This document shows positions 11,695-23,697 of a stretch of 64,000 bases of DNA, in pieces. Position 1 is the stretch's first letter; each line of letters begins with the position of its first letter. The notes below the pieces were generated by a model. It made no database searches. It had not been told where the DNA came from and was given only the letters and a program-made list of their open reading frames with translations. Origin of the DNA: Ligustrum vulgare (taxonomy: Eukaryota; Streptophyta; Magnoliopsida; Lamiales; Oleaceae); NCBI GenBank assembly GCA_963555705.1, contig OY743171.1, forward strand, positions 15,871,352 through 15,935,351, in the 5' to 3' direction. The translations under genes and the position numbers were made by a program.

Positions 11695-13419
11695 TATAGC
11701 GACCCAGAATTTTTATGCAATTAATAATTATTTTAATATTTAGAAAATTGTGTCGCTATTGTTTTGAAATTAATGCCGCGACGGATTCGTCTAGCCAAGT
11801 CAAGAAATATCGAATTTGTTCGATTTTAAATTAAAATCCGAATTTCTAAAATTATGATTTTAATTATTTATTCAAAGTATTATTTTCAAAATCATTTTTG
11901 AATTCCAAATTTATTAAAATATCCCAATGATCCTTATTCAAATTTATTTTCAGTCCAAAACATATCTGTTTCAAATAATATTTGATTGAAGTTAATCAAA
12001 TTTTAGTTAATTATTCTAAACTAATCTTATTTAATCTAAAGCTAATCACATTCACGTTTTTTTTCTTCACCTTTACAACTAATATTCCCCAAACATCATC
12101 ATCCTCATATTCCCCAAACATCATCATCCTCAGCACCATTTATCTTTAGCCGAAAGCTACCTTCACCTTCATTGCTGGACCACCAATTCCACCACTCTCC
12201 ATTATCAGCACAACACAAAATTATTCATAATACCTCTCTGCAGAATTCTTGGTAAGCATCACCTATATAATAACCACAGCCCTGCCTCCATCATCAGTCG
12301 CCACTGTTTCATCAATCTGTTTCATCAATGTCAAAACCACCACTATCCATTTCCACCTTCTTCAATATCAAACCAACGCAGCCACCTCCACAGATGGCCA
12401 AAATCAAGTCTGCAGCAATTGCCTTCAGCACTCATCATCAGCAGTTCACAGCCGATCCAGTTCCACTGCCAAGTACCATCTCCAACTCACCTCCGATCTG
12501 TTAAAAAGCCACCACCACAGCAATGTTAATCACAACACTGGACTCCATCATCATCTCCTGCCACCACCACCAATTCCAGCCCAAACCATAGCCAAGATCA
12601 ATTATCAACACCACTGCAATAACCATCATCATTACCACAGCAACCACCTAAACCACAATCCCAACTGCAACACCATAGCCAATTCAACAGTATGATTTCC
12701 AACTGCATAAGCTCCACCTTCATCACCATGAATCAACCATTTCAACATCACCCCACTGCAATATACAAACCATTTTATCCCCACCTCAATCGCCACTGTC
12801 GAAACCAATTCTCTGCAACCAAAATCCTAACTATCAGCATCGCCTCACCATAATCAATTCACAGCCAATTCATAAAACCACAGTTCAACCGTCACCACCC
12901 CTGCAGCACCACCAATTATCATCCATTTTCATCATCACCGGAATTTAACCCAACCAGAGTCATCACCCATCGTCGAACATCAGACCACCACCAACGCAGC
13001 CTGCACCCCAGATCAGTTGCAGAAACCAAATCATCATCACTTTCCACAATCAACTTCAGTTCGAATCCAAATCCTCACCCAAAACTCAAAATCAAAACCC
13101 AAACTAAGAAATAGAAGAAACCCAGAACCTTACCTAATCTCGAACCCTCTATAGTCTGATTACAGCAGATTGTATCGTCGGATTCTCGCAGCCAAATCGC
13201 GATCTTCTTGCACCAAATCGCGCATCTAAACCCCTCAAGCTTGAACCCACCTTGACCGCTACTCCAGCCTCCTTGCGACCATCGAACCACCGGCAGTCTT
13301 GACTGATTTTGGTCGATCGCACCTCCGTCGCCTCTCTCACTTTTCTCTCCCTCTGGCTGATACGAATGAGAGAGAGAGAATAAAATCTGATTTAATAATT
13401 TTTCAGAATTTGTACTTAA

Positions 13420-13815
13420 AGTCCCCAAGTTTTGAAATGTTTCAAATCAGTCCCTATGGTTTTAAAACAATCCAATTCAGTCCCTTTTAGTTTCAAAAGG
13501 TTTTATTTCAGTCCTTTCAGCTTTTAAACTTATCAATTTCAGCCCTTAAGTTTTAAATGAGTTTTAATCAGCCCCTATTGTTTTGAGTTTCCGACTCAAC
13601 TTTCAAAATATCTATTTTAGTCCCTCAACTTTCAAAATATTCATTTTAAATCCCAACTTTTGAAAATATTCATTTTAGTCCCTCAACTATCAAAAGTATT
13701 CATTTTAATCCCTCAACTTTCAAAGTATCTATTTTAGTCCCTGAACTTTTAAAAGTATTCATTTTAGTCCCTCAACTTTCAAAACATCAATTTTAGTCCT
13801 CAAATTATAATTTAT
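13420..13815 (+). repeat. Short-period repeats 'AGTCCCTCAACTTTCAAAA' in LTR C
   Basis: Roughly a dozen degenerate units of about 30 bp of the form TTTCAAAATATTCATTTTAGTCCCTCAAC. The same block occurs at 19422-19817 and 25423-25818, and in reverse complement in LTR B (49950-50220, 56840-57110) and LTR E (8190-8450). It appears to be a conserved LTR module of this family; function unknown. Confidence 0.85.
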
Positions 13816-14118
13816 CATTTTGAGCTATATATTCGATAGACTAAAGTGACTTATTGGCTAAGACGAAGCGTACGGAGAATTTAAAGAAATTGAAGTCATT
13901 CCCGCTCAACTTTGCACTCGTCGGATTTGAGGTAGACTCGCACTTATTAATTGATTTAAATTATGATTTCATATAAATGTCATGTGACTTGTGAAAGTCA
14001 ATTTTCAAGAAAATTAAGTATGTTTTATGAAAGGTAAATATACCTTATGTTTTTATGAAAAGTAAGTATACCCTATGTTTTTACGATAATGTTTTATATG
14101 TTTTGGATCATTGCTACG

Positions 14119-14535
14119 CATAAGAATTCTTACCACCTAAGTTCGGTAAAATTCTTGTGTCTCCATAAGTTTATGAGGATTTACCACCTAAGTTCGGTAA
14201 AATTCCTGTCTTTCCATATGTTTATGAGGATTTACCACCTAAGTTCGGTAAAATTCCTGTCGCGTATGTTTATGAGGATTTAGATCCTATCTTATGTTAT
14301 GATGGAAATGATCCCTATGAATTTCATGAATTATGTTTTGGTATACTTACTGTTATTATGATTTTACTACATAAGAATTCTTGCCACCTAAGTTCGGTAA
14401 AATTCTTATATTTATGAGGATTTCGATCTTATCCTATGTTATTATGATCTTACTGTTATTATGGTTTTACTGCATAAGAATTCTTGCCACCTAAGTTCGG
14501 TAAAGTTCTTGTGTCTATTTATGTTTATGAGGATT
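14119..14535 (+). repeat. Interspersed 'CACCTAAGTTCGGTAAAATTC' repeats in LTR C
   Basis: Five units share CCACCTAAGTTCGGTAAA(A/G)TTC followed by TATGTTTATGAGGATTT, spaced about 50-110 bp. Equivalent units occur in LTRs 2 and 3 of C, in LTR A (28080-28130, 34615-34665), and inverted in LTR B (49140-49510, 56030-56400). Each unit can pair AATTCTTACC with GGTAAAATTC, forming a small stem. Not a CRISPR array. Confidence 0.85.
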
Positions 14536-15195
14536 TCAATCCTATCTTATGTTATGCTTTCAAAAGAAATTATGCTTGGCATAATTAAAATGTTTTTATA
14601 AGTATATGGTTTTCAAAGAGCTGTTTTCAAAGAGCTATTTTCAAAGAGCCTATGATTTGTAAAATATGTCCCGTGCTGTAATGCACAATATGAGTTTTAT
14701 CAAGAGCAGTTTTATAAAGAAGCTCTATCAATGCCCGTTTTATAAAGAGCCGGGATTTGTGTGTTTAATCATCTTATAAATTAAATTAATTTGCGATGAG
14801 TCTACTGAGTATTTCCCCCATGAAATACTCACCCTACTTTTTAACAGTTTTGCAGATTTCGGAGACGGTGGCGAGCGATGAATGATGTTGGCAATAATCG
14901 TTGAACGGTTGAAAGTTTGACGTTAATGATTTCCGTATTTTCCAAACAATCGAATAATTTAGAGAAGTTCATTTATTTGAGAAATTATGATATTGGCAAT
15001 TTCTTTACAATATTAATGGTTCGATTTACTATTTCAAATGGTTTCATAAATGTTTTCAATTTTAGCGGCCATTACAGTTTATTTAATGTTGCCAAAAATG
15101 AATTTCAATTATTTCTTCCGCAAAAAAATATTATTCGAAAAATTTAGACAGAAAATGACGTAGTGAATCGGGTATACGGAACTCGGGGCGCTACA

Positions 15196-17695
15196 AGTTG
15201 GTATCAGAGCTAGTCTGCGTTTCTGTAGACTGGTAAAATTTTCAAAAAGAATTTTCAAGAAATATTTTTCATTATAAGATTTTTATTGATGAAGATTGCC
15301 ACTGCCATCATTTCGCTCCACCAACTCCGAGGTAAAGAAGTTTATAATGTTTAAAGTTATTTCAGTATTTCGAATACTCATTTTATTGATTTATGAGAAA
15401 GAATGAAGAGTATTTCGGATACTTATGATTTATGAGAAATAAGAATGTATTTCTTCGAAAATAATGATGTTGTTATGCTTTGTCATAACTTATATGCTTT
15501 AATGTATGATTATGAGAAATTTTTTTTAAGAAAGAAAACGAGTGTTGAGCATAATGGGAACAATATGATTTTATTGAAAATTAAGTAATGGATATTATGT
15601 TGAGTAAATGAATTATGCCTCTATGTTGAAGAGAAATTTATTATGAAGTTTGGCTTTGTGAATAAATTTTGGGAATATGATTTATGGCATATATTTATAA
15701 TTATGAGTAGTCTTTTGAGCCAATTAAGGTATGGAAGGAAGTGATATTGTGATATTGAAAAATATGATTTGAAATTGTTATGTTGAGGAATTATGAATTG
15801 AATTATGAGATATTTTTGATGATATTGAAGTGTTGGAATCATTTTCAATATTTTTAGATCGTTGTGATCAAATGTGGAGTTATTTATTATTGTGAGTTAT
15901 GAAGTATGCTTATGGTTTGGGATAAGTCCAAATTACAAGGGAGACTCTGTCCAGAATTTTATCGTTTGGAAATAAGAGCATAATATGGTATGCAATCACT
16001 AAGAGAATTGAGTTTAGAATTGCAAGTTCATAAGCAAGATTGAGTAAAATATAAGTTATATTTTGAAAGACGAGTGAAGACAAGTATAATGGCATTATTG
16101 GGAAGAATCTTAATTATTCTTGGGAATGGATTTATCACTTGTAAGGAATGATCACTTGTATTGGAGAGTATTATAAGGATATGAATTTTGAGGAAAATAG
16201 GGATAAGATCTTACAGTGATGACTTTTTGGAATGGTGTTCAGAAGAGGGATCACGGTAGAATCCAAGATTTTTTTTAGTCTGAGAAATTGATATATAATA
16301 TTAGTGATCAGATTGACGTATAAGGTACGTGATAGATATGACGACTAGACGGTTAAAGAATGTTATGGTTATCCAGGGAAGAATCGTGTGAATATTGAGT
16401 TCGATGATCTTATTTTGATGGTTTATTGCATTATGGTGAAATATTATCTACGATTGAGAATTGTCATTTTTAGTCATAATATATGGGTTTATTTAAAGAT
16501 TTAGTGATGCAGTTTCGATTAATTATTATTGGTTGTACTTTTGAAGTGAGTAAATATTTTGGCTACAATAATGGAAAATCTGAGATGACCAGTTGTGTGA
16601 TTTTAAATTATGGGATTGTATCTTTGGGTTAAGCAAATTTGATGAGGAATCCTATATGATTTACAGAAGTCTTATTTAATGGTGATAAAATTAATCAGAG
16701 TATTGTTCATAAAGTGTGATATGAATTGAAGTTTGGGAAAATAGAAAATTTGATGATAAGATTGGAGATATGGAATATTTTACTGGATTTTGGTACTGAT
16801 ATTTTTGGTATAATAATCAAGGTATAGTGAGATGATACGGGAATACGTGAAAGAGAAATAAGGACCATATTGAATCAGAATTCATAAGTATGTATAAGTG
16901 AAAGAAATACTTTGCATGAAATGTGGTGACATTTAAGTAAAGAATCTTAGTTATTTGGAAAAATTATTATGATATGATATGTCAGTAAAGATTTGTTGAA
17001 ATTTTAGAGATATATACGAATATCTGAGGTCACATGATACGATGATAAGTGACATGTTACATGAATACTACAAGATATGATGAAATTTTTACATTCGATT
17101 GGGAATTGTTTTGATTATTTTGGGAATATTCGATGATAAGAAGTTTAGAGATGACAAATTATTATGGTTTGATATATCAGTAAAGATTTATGGAAATTTG
17201 AAGAGATTTTTTTTTATGGAATTACAGAAATTAGTAAAGAGACATGATGTTGTTTGGGATTATGTGAGATAATGATGATGGACGTAAGGTTAGTTGAATA
17301 TAAAGGTACAATAGAAAATTGTAAGGAATGATATGATGATGATAATTGAAGGTGATAATGTATTGAGATTATGAAATAAGTAGATCATCTATGAATAAGT
17401 TATGTTGTTTTTGGTTCATAATAATGGAATTCAAAGAATAGTGAACTTTCAGTCACTTACGATTCAGAAGAATTTTTGAGTAGACACATATTGTCTATAG
17501 AAAAAGTCCATGTTCTTGAGAAAACAAAGTGATGCATTTAGTCAAAGTCCAGTGGGTTAATCATGGTTGGGTTAAATATGGTAGCGATGATGCTACATAA
17601 GAGAAGAAGAAGAAGAGATTCTGATTAAGTATTCAGAAATCATAAGATCAAGTAAGTTTAATTTCGAGGACGAAATTATTTTAAGGGGGTAAGAT
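15196..17695 (+). other. Element C internal region 1, non-coding
   Basis: 2500 bp from primer site to purine tract (17683-17695). A/T-rich with no gag, pol or conserved gene. Bases 15196-16031 match the internal start of elements A and B, and about 16748-17695 match their internal end. The 716 bp between (16032-16747) replace the LOG/zinc-finger cassette found at this point in A and B. It appears identical to internal region 2 (21198-23697). Confidence 0.85.
15199..15210 (+). other. Primer binding site of element C, first internal region
   Basis: TGGTATCAGAGC starts four bases after LTR 1 and is complementary to the 3' end of initiator-Met tRNA. The second copy is at 21201-21212. Confidence 0.9.
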
Positions 17696-20600
17696 TATAG
17701 CGACCCAGAATTTTTATGCAATTAATAATTATTTTAATATTTAGAAAATTGTGTCGCTATTGTTTTGAAATTAATGCCGCGACGGATTCGTCTAGCCAAG
17801 TCAAGAAATATCGAATTTGTTCGATTTTAAATTAAAATCCGAATTTCTAAAATTATGATTTTAATTATTTATTCAAAGTATTATTTTCAAAATCATTTTT
17901 GAATTCCAAATTTATTAAAATATCCCAATGATCCTTATTCAAATTTATTTTCAGTCCAAAACATATCTGTTTCAAATAATATTTGATTGAAGTTAATCAA
18001 ATTTTAGTTAATTATTCTAAACTAATCTTATTTAATCTAAAGCTAATCACATTCACGTTTTTTTTTCTTCACCTTTACAACTAATATTCCCCAAACATCA
18101 TCATCCTCATATTCCCCAAACATCATCATCCTCAGCACCATTTATCTTTAGCCGAAAGCTACCTTCACCTTCATTGCTGGACCACCAATTCCACCACTCT
18201 CCATTATCAGCACAACACAAAATTATTCATAATACCTCTCTGCAGAATTCTTGGTAAGCATCACCTATATAATAACCACAGCCCTGCCTCCATCATCAGT
18301 CGCCACTGTTTCATCAATCTGTTTCATCAATGTCAAAACCACCACTATCCATTTCCACCTTCTTCAATATCAAACCAACGCAGCCACCTCCACAGATGGC
18401 CAAAATCAAGTCTGCAGCAATTGCCTTCAGCACTCATCATCAGCAGTTCACAGCCGATCCAGTTCCATTGCCAAGTACCATCTCCAACTCACCTCCGATC
18501 TGTTAAAAAGCCACCACCACAGCAATGTTAATCACAACACTGGACTCCATCATCATCTCCTGCCACCACCACCAATTCCAGCCCAAACCATAGCCAAGAT
18601 CAATTATCAACACCACTGCAATAACCATCATCATTACCACAGCAACCACCTAAACCACAATCCCAACTGCAACACCATAGCCAATTCAACAGTATGATTT
18701 CCAACTGCATAAGCTCCACCTTCATCACCATGAATCAACCATTTCAACATCACCCCACTGCAATATACAAACCATTTTATCCCCACCTCAATCGCCACTG
18801 TCGAAACCAATTCTCTGCAACCAAAATCCTAACGATCAGCATCGCCTCACCATAATCAATTCACAGCCAATTCATAAAACCACAGTTCAACCGTCACCAC
18901 CCCTGCAGCACCACCAATTATCATCCATTTTCATCATCACCGGAATTTAACCCAACCAGAGTCATCACCCATCGTCGAACATCAGACCACCACCAACGCA
19001 GCCTGCACCCCAGATCAGTTGCAGAAACCAAATCATCATCACTTTCCACAATCAACTTCAGTTCGAATCCAAATCCTCACCCAAAACTCAAAATCAAAAC
19101 CCAAACTAAGAAATAGAAGAAACCCAGAACCTTACCTAATCTCGAACCCTCTATAGTCTGATTACAGCAGATTGTATCGTCGGATTCTCGCAGCCAAATC
19201 GCGATCTTCTTGCACCAAATCGCGCATCTAAACCCCTCAAGCTTGAACCCACCTTGACCGCTACTCCAGCCTCCTTGCGACCATCGAACCACCGGCAGTC
19301 TTGACTGATTTTGGTCGATCGCACCTCCGTCGCCTCTCTCACTTTTCTCTCCCTCTGGCTGATACGAATGAGAGAGAGAGAATAAAATCTGATTTAATAA
19401 TTTTTCAGAATTTGTACTTAAAGTCCCCAAGTTTTGAAATGTTTCAAATCAGTCCCTATGGTTTTAAAACAATCCAATTCAGTCCCTTTTAGTTTCAAAA
19501 GGTTTTATTTCAGTCCTTTCAGCTTTTAAACTTATCAATTTCAGCCCTTAAGTTTTAAATGAGTTTTAATCAGCCCCTATTGTTTTGAGTTTCCGACTCA
19601 ACTTTCAAAATATCTATTTTAGTCCCTCAACTTTCAAAATATTCATTTTAAATCCCAACTTTTGAAAATATTCATTTTAGTCCCTCAACTATCAAAAGTA
19701 TTCATTTTAATCCCTCAACTTTCAAAGTATCTATTTTAGTCCCTGAACTTTTAAAAGTATTCATTTTAGTCCCTCAACTTTCAAAACATCAATTTTAGTC
19801 CTCAAATTATAATTTATCATTTTGAGCTATATATTCGATAGACTAAAGTGACTTATTGGCTAAGACGAAGCGTACGGAGAATTTAAAGAAATTGAAGTCA
19901 TTCCCGCTCAACTTTGCACTCGTCGGATTTGAGGTAGACTCGCACTTATTAATTGATTTAAATTATGATTTCATATAAATGTCATGTGACTTGTGAAAGT
20001 CAATTTTCAAGAAAATTAAGTATGTTTTATGAAAGGTAAATATACCTTATGTTTTTATGAAAAGTAAGTATACCCTATGTTTTTACGATAATGTTTTATA
20101 TGTTTTGGATCATTGCTACGCATAAGAATTCTTACCACCTAAGTTCGGTAAAATTCTTGTGTCTCCATAAGTTTATGAGGATTTACCACCTAAGTTCGGT
20201 AAAATTCCTGTCTTTCCATATGTTTATGAGGATTTACCACCTAAGTTCGGTAAAACTCCTGTCGCGTATGTTTATGAGGATTTAGATCCTATCTTATGTT
20301 ATGATGGAAATGATCCCTATGAATTTCATGAATTATGTTTTGGTATACTTACTGTTATTATGATTTTACTACATAAGAATTCTTGCCACCTAAGTTCGGT
20401 AAAATTCTTATATTTATGAGGATTTCGATCTTATCCTATGTTATTATGATCTTACTGTTATTATGGTTTTACTGCATAAGAATTCTTGCCACCTAAGTTC
20501 GGTAAAGTTCTTGTGTCTATTTATGTTTATGAGGATTTCAATCCTATCTTATGTTATGCTTTCAAAAGAAATTATGCTTGGCATAATTAAAATGTTTTTA

Positions 20601-21197
20601 TAAGTATATGGTTTTCAAAGAGCTGTTTTCAAAGAGCTATTTTCAAAGAGCCTATGATTTGTAAAATATGTCCCGTGCTGTAATGCACAATATGAGTTTT
20701 ATCAAGAGCAGTTTTATAAAGAAGCTCTATCAATGCCCGTTTTATAAAGAGCCGGGATTTGTGTGTTTAATCATCTTATAAATTAAATTAATTTGCGATG
20801 AGTCTACTGAGTATTTCCCCCATGAAATACTCACCCTACTTTTTAACAGTTTTGCAGATTTCGGAGACGGTGGCGAGCGATGAATGATGTTGGCAATAAT
20901 CGTTGAACGGTTGAAAGTTTGACGTTAATGATTTCCGTATTTTCCAAACAATCGAATAATTTAGAGAAGTTCATTTATTTGAGAAATTATGATATTGGCA
21001 ATTTCTTTACAATATTAATGGTTCGATTTACTATTTCAAATGGTTTCATAAATGTTTTCAATTTTAGCGGCCATTACAGTTTATTTAATGTTGCCAAAAA
21101 TGAATTTCAATTATTTCTTCCGCAAAAAAATATTATTCGAAAAATTTAGACAGAAAATGACGTAGTGAATCGGGTATACGGAACTCGGGGCGCTACA
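17696..21197 (+). repeat. Element C LTR 2 (middle)
   Basis: 3502 bp, shared between the two tandem units. It has private differences from LTR 1 and LTR 3 (an extra T near 18066, T at about 18467, G at about 18833). It shares a derived C near 20256 (AAAACTCCTGTCGC) with LTR 3. Confidence 0.92.
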
Positions 21198-23697
21198 AGT
21201 TGGTATCAGAGCTAGTCTGCGTTTCTGTAGACTGGTAAAATTTTCAAAAAGAATTTTCAAGAAATATTTTTCATTATAAGATTTTTATTGATGAAGATTG
21301 CCACTGCCATCATTTCGCTCCACCAACTCCGAGGTAAAGAAGTTTATAATGTTTAAAGTTATTTCAGTATTTCGAATACTCATTTTATTGATTTATGAGA
21401 AAGAATGAAGAGTATTTCGGATACTTATGATTTATGAGAAATAAGAATGTATTTCTTCGAAAATAATGATGTTGTTATGCTTTGTCATAACTTATATGCT
21501 TTAATGTATGATTATGAGAAATTTTTTTTAAGAAAGAAAACGAGTGTTGAGCATAATGGGAACAATATGATTTTATTGAAAATTAAGTAATGGATATTAT
21601 GTTGAGTAAATGAATTATGCCTCTATGTTGAAGAGAAATTTATTATGAAGTTTGGCTTTGTGAATAAATTTTGGGAATATGATTTATGGCATATATTTAT
21701 AATTATGAGTAGTCTTTTGAGCCAATTAAGGTATGGAAGGAAGTGATATTGTGATATTGAAAAATATGATTTGAAATTGTTATGTTGAGGAATTATGAAT
21801 TGAATTATGAGATATTTTTGATGATATTGAAGTGTTGGAATCATTTTCAATATTTTTAGATCGTTGTGATCAAATGTGGAGTTATTTATTATTGTGAGTT
21901 ATGAAGTATGCTTATGGTTTGGGATAAGTCCAAATTACAAGGGAGACTCTGTCCAGAATTTTATCGTTTGGAAATAAGAGCATAATATGGTATGCAATCA
22001 CTAAGAGAATTGAGTTTAGAATTGCAAGTTCATAAGCAAGATTGAGTAAAATATAAGTTATATTTTGAAAGACGAGTGAAGACAAGTATAATGGCATTAT
22101 TGGGAAGAATCTTAATTATTCTTGGGAATGGATTTATCACTTGTAAGGAATGATCACTTGTATTGGAGAGTATTATAAGGATATGAATTTTGAGGAAAAT
22201 AGGGATAAGATCTTACAGTGATGACTTTTTGGAATGGTGTTCAGAAGAGGGATCACGGTAGAATCCAAGATTTTTTTTAGTCTGAGAAATTGATATATAA
22301 TATTAGTGATCAGATTGACGTATAAGGTACGTGATAGATATGACGACTAGACGGTTAAAGAATGTTATGGTTATCCAGGGAAGAATCGTGTGAATATTGA
22401 GTTCGATGATCTTATTTTGATGGTTTATTGCATTATGGTGAAATATTATCTACGATTGAGAATTGTCATTTTTAGTCATAATATATGGGTTTATTTAAAG
22501 ATTTAGTGATGCAGTTTCGATTAATTATTATTGGTTGTACTTTTGAAGTGAGTAAATATTTTGGCTACAATAATGGAAAATCTGAGATGACCAGTTGTGT
22601 GATTTTAAATTATGGGATTGTATCTTTGGGTTAAGCAAATTTGATGAGGAATCCTATATGATTTACAGAAGTCTTATTTAATGGTGATAAAATTAATCAG
22701 AGTATTGTTCATAAAGTGTGATATGAATTGAAGTTTGGGAAAATAGAAAATTTGATGATAAGATTGGAGATATGGAATATTTTACTGGATTTTGGTACTG
22801 ATATTTTTGGTATAATAATCAAGGTATAGTGAGATGATACGGGAATACGTGAAAGAGAAATAAGGACCATATTGAATCAGAATTCATAAGTATGTATAAG
22901 TGAAAGAAATACTTTGCATGAAATGTGGTGACATTTAAGTAAAGAATCTTAGTTATTTGGAAAAATTATTATGATATGATATGTCAGTAAAGATTTGTTG
23001 AAATTTTAGAGATATATACGAATATCTGAGGTCACATGATACGATGATAAGTGACATGTTACATGAATACTACAAGATATGATGAAATTTTTACATTCGA
23101 TTGGGAATTGTTTTGATTATTTTGGGAATATTCGATGATAAGAAGTTTAGAGATGACAAATTATTATGGTTTGATATATCAGTAAAGATTTATGGAAATT
23201 TGAAGAGATTTTTTTTTATGGAATTACAGAAATTAGTAAAGAGACATGATGTTGTTTGGGATTATGTGAGATAATGATGATGGACGTAAGGTTAGTTGAA
23301 TATAAAGGTACAATAGAAAATTGTAAGGAATGATATGATGATGATAATTGAAGGTGATAATGTATTGAGATTATGAAATAAGTAGATCATCTATGAATAA
23401 GTTATGTTGTTTTTGGTTCATAATAATGGAATTCAAAGAATAGTGAACTTTCAGTCACTTACGATTCAGAAGAATTTTTGAGTAGACACATATTGTCTAT
23501 AGAAAAAGTCCATGTTCTTGAGAAAACAAAGTGATGCATTTAGTCAAAGTCCAGTGGGTTAATCATGGTTGGGTTAAATATGGTAGCGATGATGCTACAT
23601 AAGAGAAGAAGAAGAAGAGATTCTGATTAAGTATTCAGAAATCATAAGATCAAGTAAGTTTAATTTCGAGGACGAAATTATTTTAAGGGGGTAAGAT
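21198..23697 (+). other. Element C internal region 2, non-coding
   Basis: A 2500-bp repeat of 15196-17695 with no difference noticed by eye. The primer site is at 21201-21212; the purine tract is just before 23698. No gene recognised. Confidence 0.85.

Larger units (their letters stand above)
11695..15195 (+). repeat. Element C LTR 1
   Basis: 3501 bp, TATAGCGACCC...CGCTACA. It contains a long A/C-rich, G-poor tract (about 12060-13100), a short GC-richer block (13140-13375), 30-bp-period repeats (13420-13810) and 'AAGTTCGGTAAAATTC' repeats (14120-14530). Its histidine-rich open frame at 12249-12695 is a by-product of CAC/CAT richness. Confidence 0.92.

Noticed and set aside
12249..12695. 148-codon histidine-rich open frame (repeated near 18251 and 24252)
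   Set aside because: It lies inside an LTR, consists of CAC/CAT/CAA-rich simple sequence, and is broken by a stop in the third copy.
13075..13428. 117-codon minus-strand open frame in each LTR C
   Set aside because: No domain, antisense within an LTR, and altered in the third copy; treated as an LTR by-product.
14119..14535. Regularly spaced repeats resembling a CRISPR array
   Set aside because: Eukaryotic LTR sequence; spacers are themselves repeated and the units recur in all LTRs of the family.
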